Shown one piece after another: positions 22,017 to 32,472 of a DNA stretch of 64,000 nucleotides. Source of the DNA: Platerodrilus igneus. Its lineage: Eukaryota > Arthropoda > Insecta > Coleoptera > Lycidae. Location of the stretch: NCBI GenBank assembly GCA_036346225.1, contig JARFIW010000900.1, forward strand, positions 1,984,001 through 2,048,000. Reading direction: 5' to 3'. The notes below the pieces were generated by a model. That model did no database searches. It was not told the DNA's origin and saw only the letters and a program-made list of their open reading frames with translations. The translations under genes and the position numbers were made by a program. Position 1 is the first letter of the stretch; each line of letters starts with the position of its first letter.

Positions 22017-22796
22017 GCTAATTGGACGATAGCTGCCCGGATCTGACGCATCCGCCTTTTAGGTTTGGGTATAAATTTCACATTCTGGATTTTCCAGCAA
22101 CGCGGAAAAACGCCCTTTCTAAACAAAGATTAAACAACCCAACAAAGACACACGGGGCTAACAGGCACGCCTGCAGAGCTGCGTCTGAAGTGATTCCATC
22201 ATGTCCCGGTGCCTTTTAGGGTTCATCCTCCTAAGAGCCCTGACGACCTCGTGAACTAGGATTGCCTTATCGGCACCTGTTCCTTGCGCCTTTGCAGCTT
22301 CCCGACGTATTAAATCGTGCGACCCTTCATCCCCTCGAGATTATCCGATGGGAAAAATTTTCTAGTAAATATTCCGCTGTGGTTTTAAAACCTTCCGTGT
22401 ATTCGCCATTTGTTTTCTTTATATTACTGAGCGCGATTTTTGTTGTTTTCCTCTAATTACGCGGTATGCGGTTCCCCAGGGTTCTTTCTCTGAGTTTTGC
22501 GTGCAGAATTCTTTAAATTTATTCGTTCGCGTTTCTTCTATTAATATTTTATATTCGCGGTAACTTTGATTATATTCTATTCTCCGTTGTTCTCTTATAT
22601 CTCCCGAGGCGCGTTGATAGCGGCGCCTTAGGTTACGCGTTTCTGCCCGCTTGGTGGTTAGTTCCCGGGTCCACCAGGGTACGCTGTCTTTAAATGTTTT
22701 CTTTTCGGCATGGAATACGACGACGCGTCTACCACCGCGTCGTTTAATTTTTTCGCGAGTGTTTCTACTTCGTCTGCCTCTCGGCAGTTAAATAGC
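22017..22796 (-). pseudogene. Region between endonuclease and RT palm, R1-group copy A
   Basis: No long open frame survives. Short pieces in several frames are consistent with the RT N-terminal extension. The almost identical sequence in copy B differs mainly by single-base indels in homopolymers. Confidence 0.6.
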
Positions 22797-23572
22797 TCAT
22801 TTTCGAGCACAGGATACTTTCGCCAAATTTTTGTTTAAATCGCTCCCAATTTGCTTTTTATTACAGAACCGCGGAAATACAGTTAGCTGCTCGTTTGCAC
22901 TTGTTTTGGTTTCAACGTCCCATGTTATTAATTTATGATCAGAGAGCGTTTCCTCGTCCGACCTTAATTTCCAATTACAAATCGTTTCTAACATTTCGTG
23001 CGAGACTGCAGTAATATCTATAAAACTGCTGCCTCTATGCGTCTCAAACGTAGGTAAATCATTAGTGTTTATCACACTAAGATCCCATTCCGTAAAAGAT
23101 CAGCAACCTGCGAGCCTCTATCGTCTTCGATAGGGCTGCCCCATAGTGGCGACTTGGCATTAAAATCTCCCCAATGACTAGATTTTTATTTCTGCCGATT
23201 TTACGAATAATATTATCTACTTCATTTATCAAGTCTTCGGTTTGAGGATTTTCCGCCGGGAATCGACCGGCGGGAGGTACACGCTATTACATAGAACGCA
23301 TTTTCCCTGATTTGATTTCGGCCGTCGTTACAAACTCGTTCGATAAATTATTTAATATAATTCCGGCGCACGTTCCATTATTTATTATTATCCCGCTACG
23401 CGGTCGTTCACTATTCGCGTTTAAGACGGTAACCCCTCCCAAAACCTGTTATTTTGTGGCCATACAGGTGCGGTTCCTGTATAAACCCGATGTCGATATT
23501 ATTTTCGATGAATAACTTTACGAAGTTATTTGTTGACCCTCTACCTTTCCCGAGATTTAGTTGCGCGAATTT
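22797..23572 (-). pseudogene. Apurinic-type endonuclease of R1-group copy A
   Basis: The minus strand begins KFAQLNLGKGRGSTNNF and continues IDIGFIQEPHLYGHK (catalytic Glu). A GDFNAKSPLWG-type motif follows, broken by one base near 23170, and then RGSSFIDITAVS and ETLSDHKLITWDV (the conserved SDH). Several frameshifts disable it. The element's 5' edge coincides with the domain's first strand. Confidence 0.78.
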
Positions 23573-23776
23573 AATCTGAGGATGTAAATAGATGTATATG
23601 ATATAATTATGAATATTTCACATATGTAAGAGGTAAACGTCTTTTATTGAAAATTTTCAGTGCTGAAATTTTGCATGCAAATACAAAAAGGTTTATACTG
23701 AGCTCACAATAGACCAGAGGAAAATAAAGTAAGGTTTTGGGATAGGTCCATCTACTTTAAAATGAGCATATAGACA
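23573..23776 (+). repeat. 204-bp flanking duplication, right copy
   Basis: Second copy of 18464-18667. The module sequence continues after it. Confidence 0.9.
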
Positions 23777-24237
23777 AGCAGGAAATCTTTGTTGTATGAA
23801 GTTAATGATATTTTTTGAGGAGGAGCATGAAATATTTAATGTAGATCAATTTTGTAAATATTGAGATTGTCTGATTTTCATGTTAATTTGTAGGAATAAA
23901 AAGGGTTGTACTTTTGGTTAGACGGATTAGTTTTATCTTTTTTATTAAATAGAAAGGTAGTTATGGATTGTAGAGCAGATGTACAGCCGTGGTGAGTATC
24001 CCTGGAGAAGCAGTGAGCAAAGCATCTTTAGAGGGTACACAACTAGAAAATATCATGTTCCAAAGATTAAAAACAAAATTTATTTAGGTGATGATTAGTG
24101 GAGTTCTCTACAGGTAATTTCACAGAATTTAATTAATCGACCCAACATTGGGGCACGAGTTGAGGCAAATCTTCGCAACATTGATGTCGGCCGAACGGTG
24201 GGGCTCGATTTAAGCACCCGACGGAGCTAAATCCTCG

Positions 24238-24240
<3 letters not shown>

Positions 24241-24283
<43 letters not shown>
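24241..24283. repeat. (TA)n microsatellite, 43 bp
   Basis: Joint between a module tail and the end of SINE copy 2. Confidence 0.97.
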
Positions 24284-24286
<3 letters not shown>

Positions 24287-24620
24287 TAGTTAATTACACA
24301 AGGTAAGTTGATAAATACTATCGTATTACAGTGAATAAGATGAAATAATAACTTAGACTTTTATGCAAAGCCCAAATGACATTTCAAATCGAGCTAGTAA
24401 GTGAAAGATGGAAAATATAAGGTCTTGGACAGGACTTGAACCTGTATCCTGGTTTTGCCGGAACCATGTGTTTACCAATTACGCCACCGAGACCGATGAC
24501 ACAATTGGGAAATTTACAAATTTAAATCGTGTACATAACTATACATAAACCTAACTTTCAATTACGTTTGGCATTTTTGTCAATCATATCTGACATTGTC
24601 AAGTTTTTGACTTATGTCAG

Positions 24621-24621
<1 letters not shown>
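24284..24621 (-). mobile_element. tRNA-derived SINE, copy 2
   Basis: It is the reverse complement of most of 8450-8812, with about 338 bp clearly aligned. Both ends touch TA repeats, so the repeat may be the SINE tail or its preferred target. This copy has better Pol III boxes than copy 1. Confidence 0.75.
24421..24494 (-). ncRNA. tRNA-like domain of SINE copy 2, good Pol III promoter
   Basis: On the minus strand the A box is TGGCGTAATTGG (24486-24475) and the B box GGTTCAAGTCC (24442-24432), both matching the consensus. The cloverleaf has a 5-bp perfect T stem, an anticodon stem TGGTT/AACCA, a loop with central GGC, and an acceptor stem with one mismatch. It sits inside a repeat whose other copy has a different anticodon triplet, so a SINE promoter is more likely than a tRNA gene. 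Confidence 0.75.

Positions 24622-24657
<36 letters not shown>
24622..24657. repeat. (TA)n microsatellite, 36 bp
   Basis: Between SINE copy 2 and an inverted pair of SINE fragments. Confidence 0.97.
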
Positions 24658-24661
<4 letters not shown>

Positions 24662-24856
24662 AGGTAGTTAATTACACAAGGTAAGTTGATAAATACTATC
24701 GTATTATAGTAAATAAGATGAAATAATAACTTAGACTTTTATACAAAGCCCAAATGATCAAGACCTTATATTTTCCATCTTTCAATTACTGGCTCGATTT
24801 GAAATGATCATTTGGGCTTTGTATAAAAGTCTAAGTTATTATTTCATCTTATTCAC

Positions 24857-24858
<2 letters not shown>
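24658..24858. repeat. Head-to-head pair of SINE 3' fragments
   Basis: 24658-24758 (minus) and about 24761-24858 (plus) are 3' parts of the same SINE in opposite directions. They form a palindrome of roughly 85-bp arms around the CAAGACC end of the tRNA-like part. Confidence 0.8.

Positions 24859-24919
<61 letters not shown>
24859..24919. repeat. (TA)n microsatellite, about 60 bp
   Basis: Pure TA run closing the SINE palindrome. Confidence 0.97.
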
Positions 24920-24922
<3 letters not shown>

Positions 24923-25526
24923 CATATGTCGAATCAAGACTATGAGTCGAAAATAGTAATCCAGGCAGACAAATTCTAAATGCCAATTCGTATGAAAAGA
25001 TATAGTACGTAGACATTACATTTTAGAACATTCTGATTTTTACGGTTGGTATTACCATGCACTGTTGCCAAGCCTGATCTGATCATCTCATATACTTTCA
25101 TTAACTGCAGCAATATTTTTATTTGATCAACTACTGTAAAGATATATTGGTGTTGACGTATTGCTAAAAACAAAACCAGTTTTTAATAGCTTTAGCTAAA
25201 TTCAGAACTGTTAACTTTGTAGATGCTTTCACGTCGTCCTAATATTGTACGAACTTTTTTTAATGTAAGTATCATTGATAGCTCATTCTTATAATGTATT
25301 TCTTTACAAACTAATCGTTGTTGAACCGTGAAATGCCTGTTTGCTTGGTATGCTTTGCTACATAACAACCTAGGGCGTGTTTGGTACATAATCGGAGTCT
25401 CTAAAAGCGTTCATATACACCATAGCAATAATTAGTAGTGCATTTAAATGAAAAATACATTTTCAACATTTGGCAACGTAGTCGACAGCTGACATATGAC
25501 GTCATAGCCTTGATTCACCGGATAAA

Positions 25527-25527
<1 letters not shown>
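24920..25527. other. Unassigned DNA
   Basis: Two adjoining open frames of 65 codons lie on the minus strand (25389-25192 and 25173-24976). Their composition is somewhat protein-like (for example IRQHQYIFTVVDQIKILLQL), and a pyrimidine tract with TTTTTAG lies between them, so an old exon pair is possible. I recognise no family and would not call a gene. Confidence 0.3.

Positions 25528-25558
<31 letters not shown>
25528..25558. repeat. (TA)n microsatellite, 31 bp
   Basis: Abuts a module-tail-like sequence TTGTCGTGG. Confidence 0.97.
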
Positions 25559-25561
<3 letters not shown>

Positions 25562-25627
25562 CGTGGAAATTATAGGTTACGAGGATAGATAGGTCTAGAG
25601 AATGAATTTGTAACGACCGTGTATACA
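25559..25627 (-). repeat. Remnant of a module tail
   Basis: Only about 70 bases: TTGTCGTGGAAATTATAGG parallels the TTGCTGTGG end of other minus-oriented modules. The rest of the module is replaced by the R1-group copy B. Confidence 0.4.
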
Positions 25628-25969
25628 GCACTCTGTTTTATTATCCTTGTTTACTTTATTGATTTAATTTAATGAGGGTTTATGATTTATTTGTTATTGT
25701 TTATTTGGTATTATTTATTCCCGATTTTCCGCACATAATTATGAAGATAGGCAGTGATTGTATTAATGGAGTGGGGTTTCTCGTGCATATTGGACATTTT
25801 GGTATAATTATCTTTTTTTTTTTTTTTTTAATATCAGGTTTTGGTTATGCTCGTATCCTTACTCACGCCAAGTCAATCTAAAATTTTCAATCCTCCCACC
25901 AACCCCACCGAATTTTTACACGCGGTCGTCATTGATTGTCTAATCTCGCGACCCTTCCCGCGAATTCTT

Positions 25970-26792
25970 TTAAGGCTGTCCAGAACGCCTTCTGGTTAAC
26001 CACTTCCCGACTTCCTCTAGGCTCTTTGGCCATGCCAGACCTAGGATAGCTAGTTTGCTATCAGCCAACCCTCGATTTCCCGCCTCAAGCGGGCAGTCGA
26101 AGAGCACGTGCTCTGCGCTTTCCGCGCCCTCACCGCATTCGCAGCGGTCGCTATTGGTTAGACCGAACCTTTGTAAATACGCCTTCAGGGCGCCGTGCCC
26201 TGTTATCAACTGCACCATTTTGTGATCGAGCTTAACCTCGATCTTACCTCTGGCTTCTATGCTCGGTATAATTTGTGGGTCAACCTGCCCGTGGCAGCGT
26301 TGTTCCACCTCTCTTCCCATTGTCGAATTGATTTTTCGCGCAGCTTTCTTTGATTAAAGACCTCGGTATCGACGAATGTGATATTCGAAAGTCGCCCGTC
26401 GCGGCCTCTTTAGCTAATTCGTCAGCCCTATCGTTTCCTACGTTACCATTGTGCGACCTGACCCAACAGAACTTTAAACGTCGAAACTCTAGCGCCGTAC
26501 GCGCTATCCTCCAGACGTCCGCTTGGAGATCTGTCGAGGTGTTCATGTTTGTTAAAGCCGTTAGCGCCGATTTACTATCACTGATTATATAATACTCGTC
26601 TCTGCCCGTATGGTTTATTACGTAATCGATAGCCTCTCGTATGGCTACCAATTCGCACTGGAAGATAGTGCACCAGTTCGCGAGTTTGGTTTGAAACCGA
26701 AACACCTCCCTTTCCTGCTTATACACGACAAACGCCGCGCCTGCTTGCCCATCGTCCATACGTGAACCGTCCGTATAAATTCTGATACCCAT
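25970..26792 (-). pseudogene. RNase H and C-terminal motif of R1-group copy B
   Basis: Same protein as 20014-20838, but split into two frames (26280-26792 and 25970-26320) by small deletions near 26270 and 26350. All RNase H catalytic motifs and the CECGEGAESAEHVLFDC stretch remain. Confidence 0.82.
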
Positions 26793-26943
26793 CGCGTCCT
26801 CATCACCTTCGACAAACTCGATCCTCTAATATCAGCCGGTGCCCTAACTCAGATACAACAATCTTTCTTGCAATTTCCTATTACCAAGATTAAGATCTTC
26901 GATAATTTCGCGCCCTTTTCCTATATTTATTAATCGTCTATCT

Positions 26944-27201
26944 CTAATCTCCTAACGACATATTCGATAGGAGAGACCTACTGATCACCAGGACAGCCTC
27001 CGTGGAGGTGGTCCTGTACGCCCTCGCCGCTTTTACCGCGGTTATGCGTTGTACGCTCGTCAATTGACGCATCTCCCGGACTTTACAACCTTCTGCCCAT
27101 ACAGAAGCTGCGTACAGTATTGCCGGCTCAATTGCTCCGGCATAAACCGTCCTCAGCGATTCGCCCCTGAAACCCCACTTTATTTTAGCCGCCGCCATCA
27201 T
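26944..27201 (-). pseudogene. RT thumb region of R1-group copy B
   Basis: Identical in reading to the copy A fragment at 20991-21248. Confidence 0.75.
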
Positions 27202-27301
27202 TTTATTTGATATTTCGCCGCCCTTACTTTTTACGTATTGTACGTGCGCTTTCCAATTTAATTTATTGTCGATCTTGACGCCGAGGTAGGTAATACAATC
27301 T

Positions 27302-27969
27302 TTAAACGGGATTTTCTCCTCCTAGCTCTAACCTAGGAGGTCTCTGTCCTGGTTTCGTGCCGAAATAAAGCGCCTCTGACTTCGCCGTGTTAAATTTTAA
27401 TTTTACCGCCTGCGACCATTCGTGTAATTTATTAAGCGCCTCGTTCGGTTTTGTGCGCATATCCATTAACAATCTCGATCTTACAATTAAAAGTGTGTCA
27501 TCTGCAAACCCAACGATTGAGCATCCTGCGGGCAACTTGACCCTAAAGATGCTCTCATACAACAACTTCCAAAATGTGGGACCAGAACATGACCCTTGCG
27601 GGCATCCCTTTCCACCTCACGCGACAGAACTTCACCCGGAATTTCAACCTGTGCTAATCGCCCCGAGAAATAGCTCTTGACCAAAGACATCAAGTTTCGC
27701 GGACAACTCCTACGATCTAACTCGCAAACGATTAATGGCCACCAGGCAGCATCAAATGCTCCTGAAATGTCCAAAGCAACAACGACACAGTACTCTTTGG
27801 CATCTCTTGCCTGCTTAATTTCCCCGACAACGAACTCTAACGCGTCGATAGTCGACTTGCCCTCCACGAAACCAAACTGTCGGTTATTAAAACCGCCGCT
27901 GTCTCGCACTAGGTGTTCAACACGCGTAGTCATAACACGATCTAAAACTTTCCCCAGCACCGGTAGCAA
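27302..27969 (-). pseudogene. Reverse transcriptase palm of R1-group copy B
   Basis: LDISGAFD and FADDTLLI are present. Here the join near 27700 that is broken in copy A is open, but a C-run deletion near 27607 breaks the PQGS region instead. The two copies therefore carry complementary single-base breaks. Confidence 0.8.
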
Positions 27970-28862
27970 GCTAATTGGACGATAGCTGCCCGGATCTGAC
28001 GCATCCGCCTTTTAGGTTTGGGTATAAATTTCACATTCTGGATTTTCCAGCAACGCGGAAAAACGCCCTTTCTAAACAAAGATTAAACAACCCAACAAAG
28101 ACACACGGGGCTAACAGGCACGCCTGCAGAGCTGCGTCTGAAGTGATTCCATCATGTCCCGGTGCCTTTTTAGGGTTCATCCTCCTAAGAGCCCTGACGA
28201 CCTCGTGAACTAGGATTGCCTTATCGGCACCTGTTCCTTGCGCCTTTGCAGCTTCCCGACGTATTAAATCGTGCGACCCTTCATCCCCCTCGAGATTATC
28301 CGATGGGAAAAATTTCTCTAGTAAATATTCCGCTGTGGTTTTAAAACCTTCCGTGTATTCGCCATTTGTTTTCTTTATATTACTGAGCGCGATTTTTGTT
28401 GTTTTCCTCTAATTACGCGGTATGCGGTTCCCCAGGGTTCTTTCTCTGAGTTTTGCGTGCAGAATTCTTTAAATTTATTCGTTCGCGTTTCTTCTATTAA
28501 TATTTTATATTCGCGGTAACTTTGATTATATTCTATTCTCCGTTGTTCTCTTATATCTCCCGAGGCGCGTTGATAGCGGCGCCTTAGGTTACGCGTTTCT
28601 GCCCGCTTGGTGGTTAGTTCCCGGGTCCACCAGGGTACGCTGTCTTTAAATGTTTTCTTTTCGGCATGGAATACGACGACGCGTCTACCACCGCGTCGTT
28701 TAATTTTTTCGCGAGTGTTTCTACTTCGTCTGCCTCTCGGCAGTTAAATAGCTCATTTTCGAGCACAGGATACTTTCGCCAAATTTTTGTTTAAATCGCT
28801 CCCAATTTGCTTTTTATTACAGAACCGCGGAAATACAGTTAGCTGCTCGTTTGCACTTGTTT

Positions 28863-30062
28863 AAGAGGGGTGTATCGACGGTTATAAATACACTAGAAGA
28901 TGCAATAAAGCTCTCTCTTACTTCGATTATTTCTTTGACTTCGATTAGCTTTTATGGTAACATCCAAGTTTAAAATTTTATAAAACGGTGTTAATACAGT
29001 CCGTCGGAAGTGAAATAAAAGTGTAATTGCACAAGTGGGTGCTATTTAGTAGACGGTTCTGTAGCTACTTTCAACGAACTAACGAGAGATGTTACTAAGG
29101 TAAACGTGCTGAGAAATGTTTGGAACGAGGATGCTTGGTGTTTGGTAGGTACGGAAGGTGATTAGCTTGGTCTGGACAATTATCTGGGTAGAAACATTGA
29201 AGGCGTCTGCAGAGATTTGGATAGCGAGTGAAAATGGGTTTGATCTACGTATAGCAGAGAGGTGCATGGAAGCAACGACGAGGTTTTTTGGACAACATCT
29301 TCAGAGGTGACGATGGAAAAAGCTTACTCCAGGTAACGAAATTAATTTCTATTGCTATGCTTGAACATTTTGTGCTGTTATTTTGTGCTTGAGTGATTTG
29401 ACACATTGGGGGTGTATTTTATGAACATAAAAGCTCATTTGAAGGGTATATGTAAAGGACAATTTGTATTTATTATTTAGAGGTGTAAATAAAAGACATA
29501 AAATTTTGATGTAATGAGTAAACGGGTCTTTAGGGTTGTGAGAAACAAAAATGCCATGTATTTAGGCATTGAGAGTAACTGGGTTTATACTGAGCTCACC
29601 ATAGACCAGAGTAAAAGGCAATTTAGGGTTTCAAGACGGGCCCATCTACTCATATTAAACAAAAACTGTCGAAATAAATCAAAGTCGTGAAATTCAGAAA
29701 GGATGTAATGATTGAGATTGTAATATTTTATGAAGCTGTATATCCGAATGTGTAAATATTTACTTGGTAATAGAAAATTTTAATCTGTATGAATAAAAGG
29801 TTGTATGTTTCGTTGCATTATTTGAGTGGTATATGTGAGAAAGAGCGAACTTAGGATGGTAAGTATCTATGAAGAAGCAGATTTTAGAGCTAGGTATACA
29901 GAAATAAGGTGGTGTTCCTCAGAGATCGGAATATTTTTTTTTAATTTTTAGGCAAATATTTTAGGACAGTCCAATTCGTGGGACGAGAATAAAAGGGTAA
30001 TCCACTGCAGATTTATACGGCCCAACGCTGGAGCTCGATTTAGGGATTAAGGAAGTCCACAG

Positions 30063-30063
<1 letters not shown>
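28863..30063 (+). mobile_element. Module (plus orientation), head lost at the R1 junction
   Basis: Starts just upstream of a TATAAATA box (28883-28890) and GCTCTCTCTTA (28910-28920). A donor-like CAGGTAACG lies near 29332, GAGCTCACCATAGACC near 29590 and GGCCCATCTACTC near 29638. The tail has two primer-site-like motifs, 29969-29988 and 30019-30038 (CGGCCCAACGCTGGAGCTCG), and ends CCACAGCAA against (TA)n. The U3-like part upstream of the TATA box is absent. Confidence 0.6.
28883..28920 (+). promoter_or_regulatory. Core promoter of the module at 28863-30063
   Basis: TATAAATA followed 20 bases later by GCTCTCTCTTA, the arrangement shared by the modules. Confidence 0.55.

Positions 30064-30112
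<49 letters not shown>
30064..30112. repeat. (TA)n microsatellite, about 49 bp
   Basis: Directly follows a module tail and precedes the RTE element's 3' end. Confidence 0.97.
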
Positions 30113-30120
<8 letters not shown>

Positions 30121-30125
30121 TTATA

Positions 30126-30842
30126 TCATCATCATTAGATCTTCAGTCCTGGAACTGGTTAAACACGTACCATCATTGTTTCCTATTCTGAACTAACCTA
30201 CAGGTTTCCCTGAAATTTGCACAGTCTGCATCTATCACTATCTGATCTAGGTCTACATCTACCTCTTTTTTCCTATCTCTGCTTGTAATATATCCCATAC
30301 TATTCCCCAAAAATTCCTTAGAACGTATTCTGGCCTTCTATTTCTCTTATCTTTTTCCCCAGATATCCTTGTTCCCCTACTATTTCTATAACCTATTTGT
30401 TATTATCTTTGTCTGTCCATGCTATCGTCCTCATACATCTAAAGCACAGCATTTTAAAAGGCTGCTACCGTTTTTTTGTCTGCGTTTCAGACTGCCTGTA
30501 TTTCATAAGCATACTGTGCTGTGCTCCACACATATGCTTTCAACAAGTTTCTTCTTGTTCTATGTTTGTTGTCTTTCCTCATAGGCGCTGTTCTTTCTTG
30601 TTAGATGCAGTTCGGTCATCTTCTATTGTTTTACAATTATATACCCTATTTCTCCGACCTTCAGCGGTTGTGAAGGGAGGTAAGCAGCCTGTGGCTGCCA
30701 AGTTCCCCCAACACTTAACCATTTACCGATTTAATATATTTTCCAATATATCTTTTCGCACAGTCAACATTAGTTGCAGATATTTCGCAACCAACACTAG
30801 TTGTTTATACTAATCATCAGATTTATCTGCACTTATTTTTTC
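30126..30842 (-). pseudogene. Extra 3'-end fragment of RTE (outer)
   Basis: It contains a decayed copy of the ORF2 C-terminal end (30300-30600 region) and the 3' UTR. It is homologous to the fragment at 1561-2270 of copy 1. Confidence 0.65.
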
Positions 30843-31185
30843 GTCATTAGGTTTTCCGTCTCAAAACTGGTTGAACACGTACCTGCACTTATTTATATTC
30901 TGAGCTAGCCTACATAGTTCCCTGAAATTCTTACACAGCATGTGTATACAGCACGTTCCCCTTCTATTGTTTTCTAATTTTATGCCCTATTTCATCGAGA
31001 TTCGGCGAAGGGGGTTAAGTAACCTGTGGCTACCAAGATCCTCCATCACTTAGACATTTGCCGAAATAATAGTTTTCCAGTAAATCCTTTCACACACTTA
31101 ACATTATTCGAGAATATTGCCCAACCAATTCTTGTAGTTAATTATAATAATCATCATGTTTAAGCACAGTTATTTTTTCATCATT
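30843..31185 (-). repeat. Extra 3'-end fragment of RTE (middle)
   Basis: A UTR-only piece starting CATTAGGTTTTCCGTCTC and containing GAGCTAGCCTACATAG. It is the second of three head-to-tail 3' ends. Confidence 0.6.
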
Positions 31186-31577
31186 AGTTTATCCATCTTG
31201 GGATTGGTTGGATGCATACCTCCATTGATTTTTATTCTGGGCTAGCCTACACATCTCCCTGAAACCCCTACCGCCTACATCTTTTACTGCCTTTTCTTCT
31301 CTTTTTTTCTATATCTGCTTCTAATATATTCCGCACTATTCCCTCATGCCGTAGTATGTGAGCTATCATCCTATCTCTCCTATTTTTTACCGCTTTCTAC
31401 ATATTTCTTTCTTCCCCTACCATTTCTAGTACCTCTTCGTTCTTAACTTTGTCTGTCCATGATATCTTCATCATACGTCTCTAGCACCACATTTCAAAGG
31501 CTTCAACCTTTTTCTTGTCCGCTTCTCCTACTGTCCAGGCTTCACAGTCGTACAGTGCTGTGCTCCACAAATATGTT

Positions 31578-32057
31578 TTAAACAATCTTTTCCTTGTTTC
31601 TATGTTTGTGGTCTTTGAGCACAGTTGTTGCTTTTTTTTTGTTAAATGTAGCACGACCTTGTGCTAATCTTTGTTTTATATCTTTTGTGCTTTTGCCATC
31701 TTGCGTTATTTGGCTTCCTAGGTAGCAGAAATCCTTAACCTCTTGTAAGTTCGTGTTACATACTTGTATTCTTGTTTTTGATTTATTTTCCCCACCTTTG
31801 CATACTAGAACTGTAGTTTTAATTTTGTTAATTTTCATACCGTATATCTCTGTTAGAACCGTTTCCATTTCATTAAGAGCATGTTCTAACTCTACCTTGC
31901 TAGACGCTAATACCGATATATCATCTGCAAATCTAAGCATATCAATTTTTTGTCTCTGCACAGTAATTCCAAATGTCTTCCTGCATTTGACAGTATTCAT
32001 TGCCTCTTCTATGTACAAGTTAAAAATCAATGGGAATAGGGCACATCCCTGTCTCAC
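31578..32057 (-). pseudogene. RTE reverse transcriptase, second half
   Basis: The stretch includes MRQGCALFPLIFNLYIEEA, then MLRFADDISVLASS (catalytic FADD), then KVELEHALNEM and INKIKTTVLVC. The usual spelling of the first motif has CxLSP, so F may replace S. The frame breaks after FNKKKAT. Further C-terminal residues (MMKISWTDKVKNEEVLEM) can be read near 31470-31420 in another frame. Confidence 0.82.
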
Positions 32058-32111
32058 CCCTTTCCTAATGTTAACTTCTCTACTTTTTTGCTCTGTTTCT
32101 ATTACCGCTGT

Positions 32112-32381
32112 TTACTCTTTGTATAAGCAATGTGCTATCCGTCTATCCCTAAAACTCATTCCAATCTTTTTGAGTATGTCGAACATTTTTTTCCATTTCA
32201 CATTGTCGAATGCTTTTTCCAGATCTACAAACACTATATATACGCTTTCCCCCTTCTCTATTGTTTTCTCCATTCTAACCCTCGGAGCTAAAATAGCCTC
32301 TCGTGTTCCCCTGTTTCGCTTAAACTCAAATTGGTCTTCCCCTAGTATTTCTTCCGTCCGTTTTTCCATTCGTCTTTGCAC
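32112..32381 (-). pseudogene. RTE reverse transcriptase, first half
   Basis: EDQFEFKRNRGTREAIL and the catalytic Asp motif VDLEKAFDNVKW are present. It is one frame change away from the FADD half. Confidence 0.82.
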
Positions 32382-32472
32382 AATTCTAGTTAATATTTTT
32401 CACACGTGTGCTGTCAAACTTATTGTTCGAAAATTTTCACATCTATCCACGCCTTTTTTTTTGGTATAGTTA

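Larger units (their letters stand above)
18668..23572 (-). mobile_element. R1-group non-LTR retrotransposon, copy A (about 4.9 kb)
   Basis: Read on the minus strand, the element starts inside or at the very start of an apurinic-type endonuclease (23572), then has reverse transcriptase, RT thumb, RNase H and a C-terminal CCHC-like motif, then a 1.35-kb 3' UTR ending at 18668. There is no ORF1, so it is 5'-truncated or belongs to a form lacking it. Frames are broken by single-base indels, mostly in homopolymers. RNase H after RT places it in the I/R1/LOA range of clades, and the endonuclease opening (LNLGKGRGSTNNF) resembles R1. Confidence 0.85.
17373..24240 (+). mobile_element. Module (plus orientation) split by an R1-group element
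   Basis: The left part 17373-18667 is a module head and body, and the right part resumes at 23573. The conserved ACTGAGCTCACAATAGACC block is present in the duplicated stretch (18592 and 23700). The tail has two primer-site-like units: 24138-24158 (CGACCCAACATTGGGGCACG) and 24188-24208 (CGGCCGAACGGTGGGGCTCG). Each is followed by about 25 bases ending CGCAACA, so it looks like a two-unit minisatellite before the (TA)n. No coding region belongs to the module itself. Confidence 0.6.
25628..28862 (-). mobile_element. R1-group non-LTR retrotransposon, copy B (both ends missing)
   Basis: It matches 19672 to about 22906 of copy A almost base for base. It lacks the last kilobase of the 3' UTR and everything upstream of the endonuclease end. 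Loss of the 3' end is unusual for a target-primed insertion, so a later deletion, recombination or conversion is likely. The differences from copy A are mostly one-base indels in runs of C, T or A. Confidence 0.85.

Noticed and set aside
24421..24494. A genuine tRNA gene
   Set aside because: The cloverleaf and boxes are good, but the same unit recurs as a longer repeat with a different anticodon triplet and the acceptor stem has a mismatch. A SINE promoter explains it better.
24976..25389. Two adjacent 65-codon frames on the minus strand
   Set aside because: Protein-like in places, but no family, no start context and only a weak acceptor between them. Mentioned in the unassigned stretch instead.
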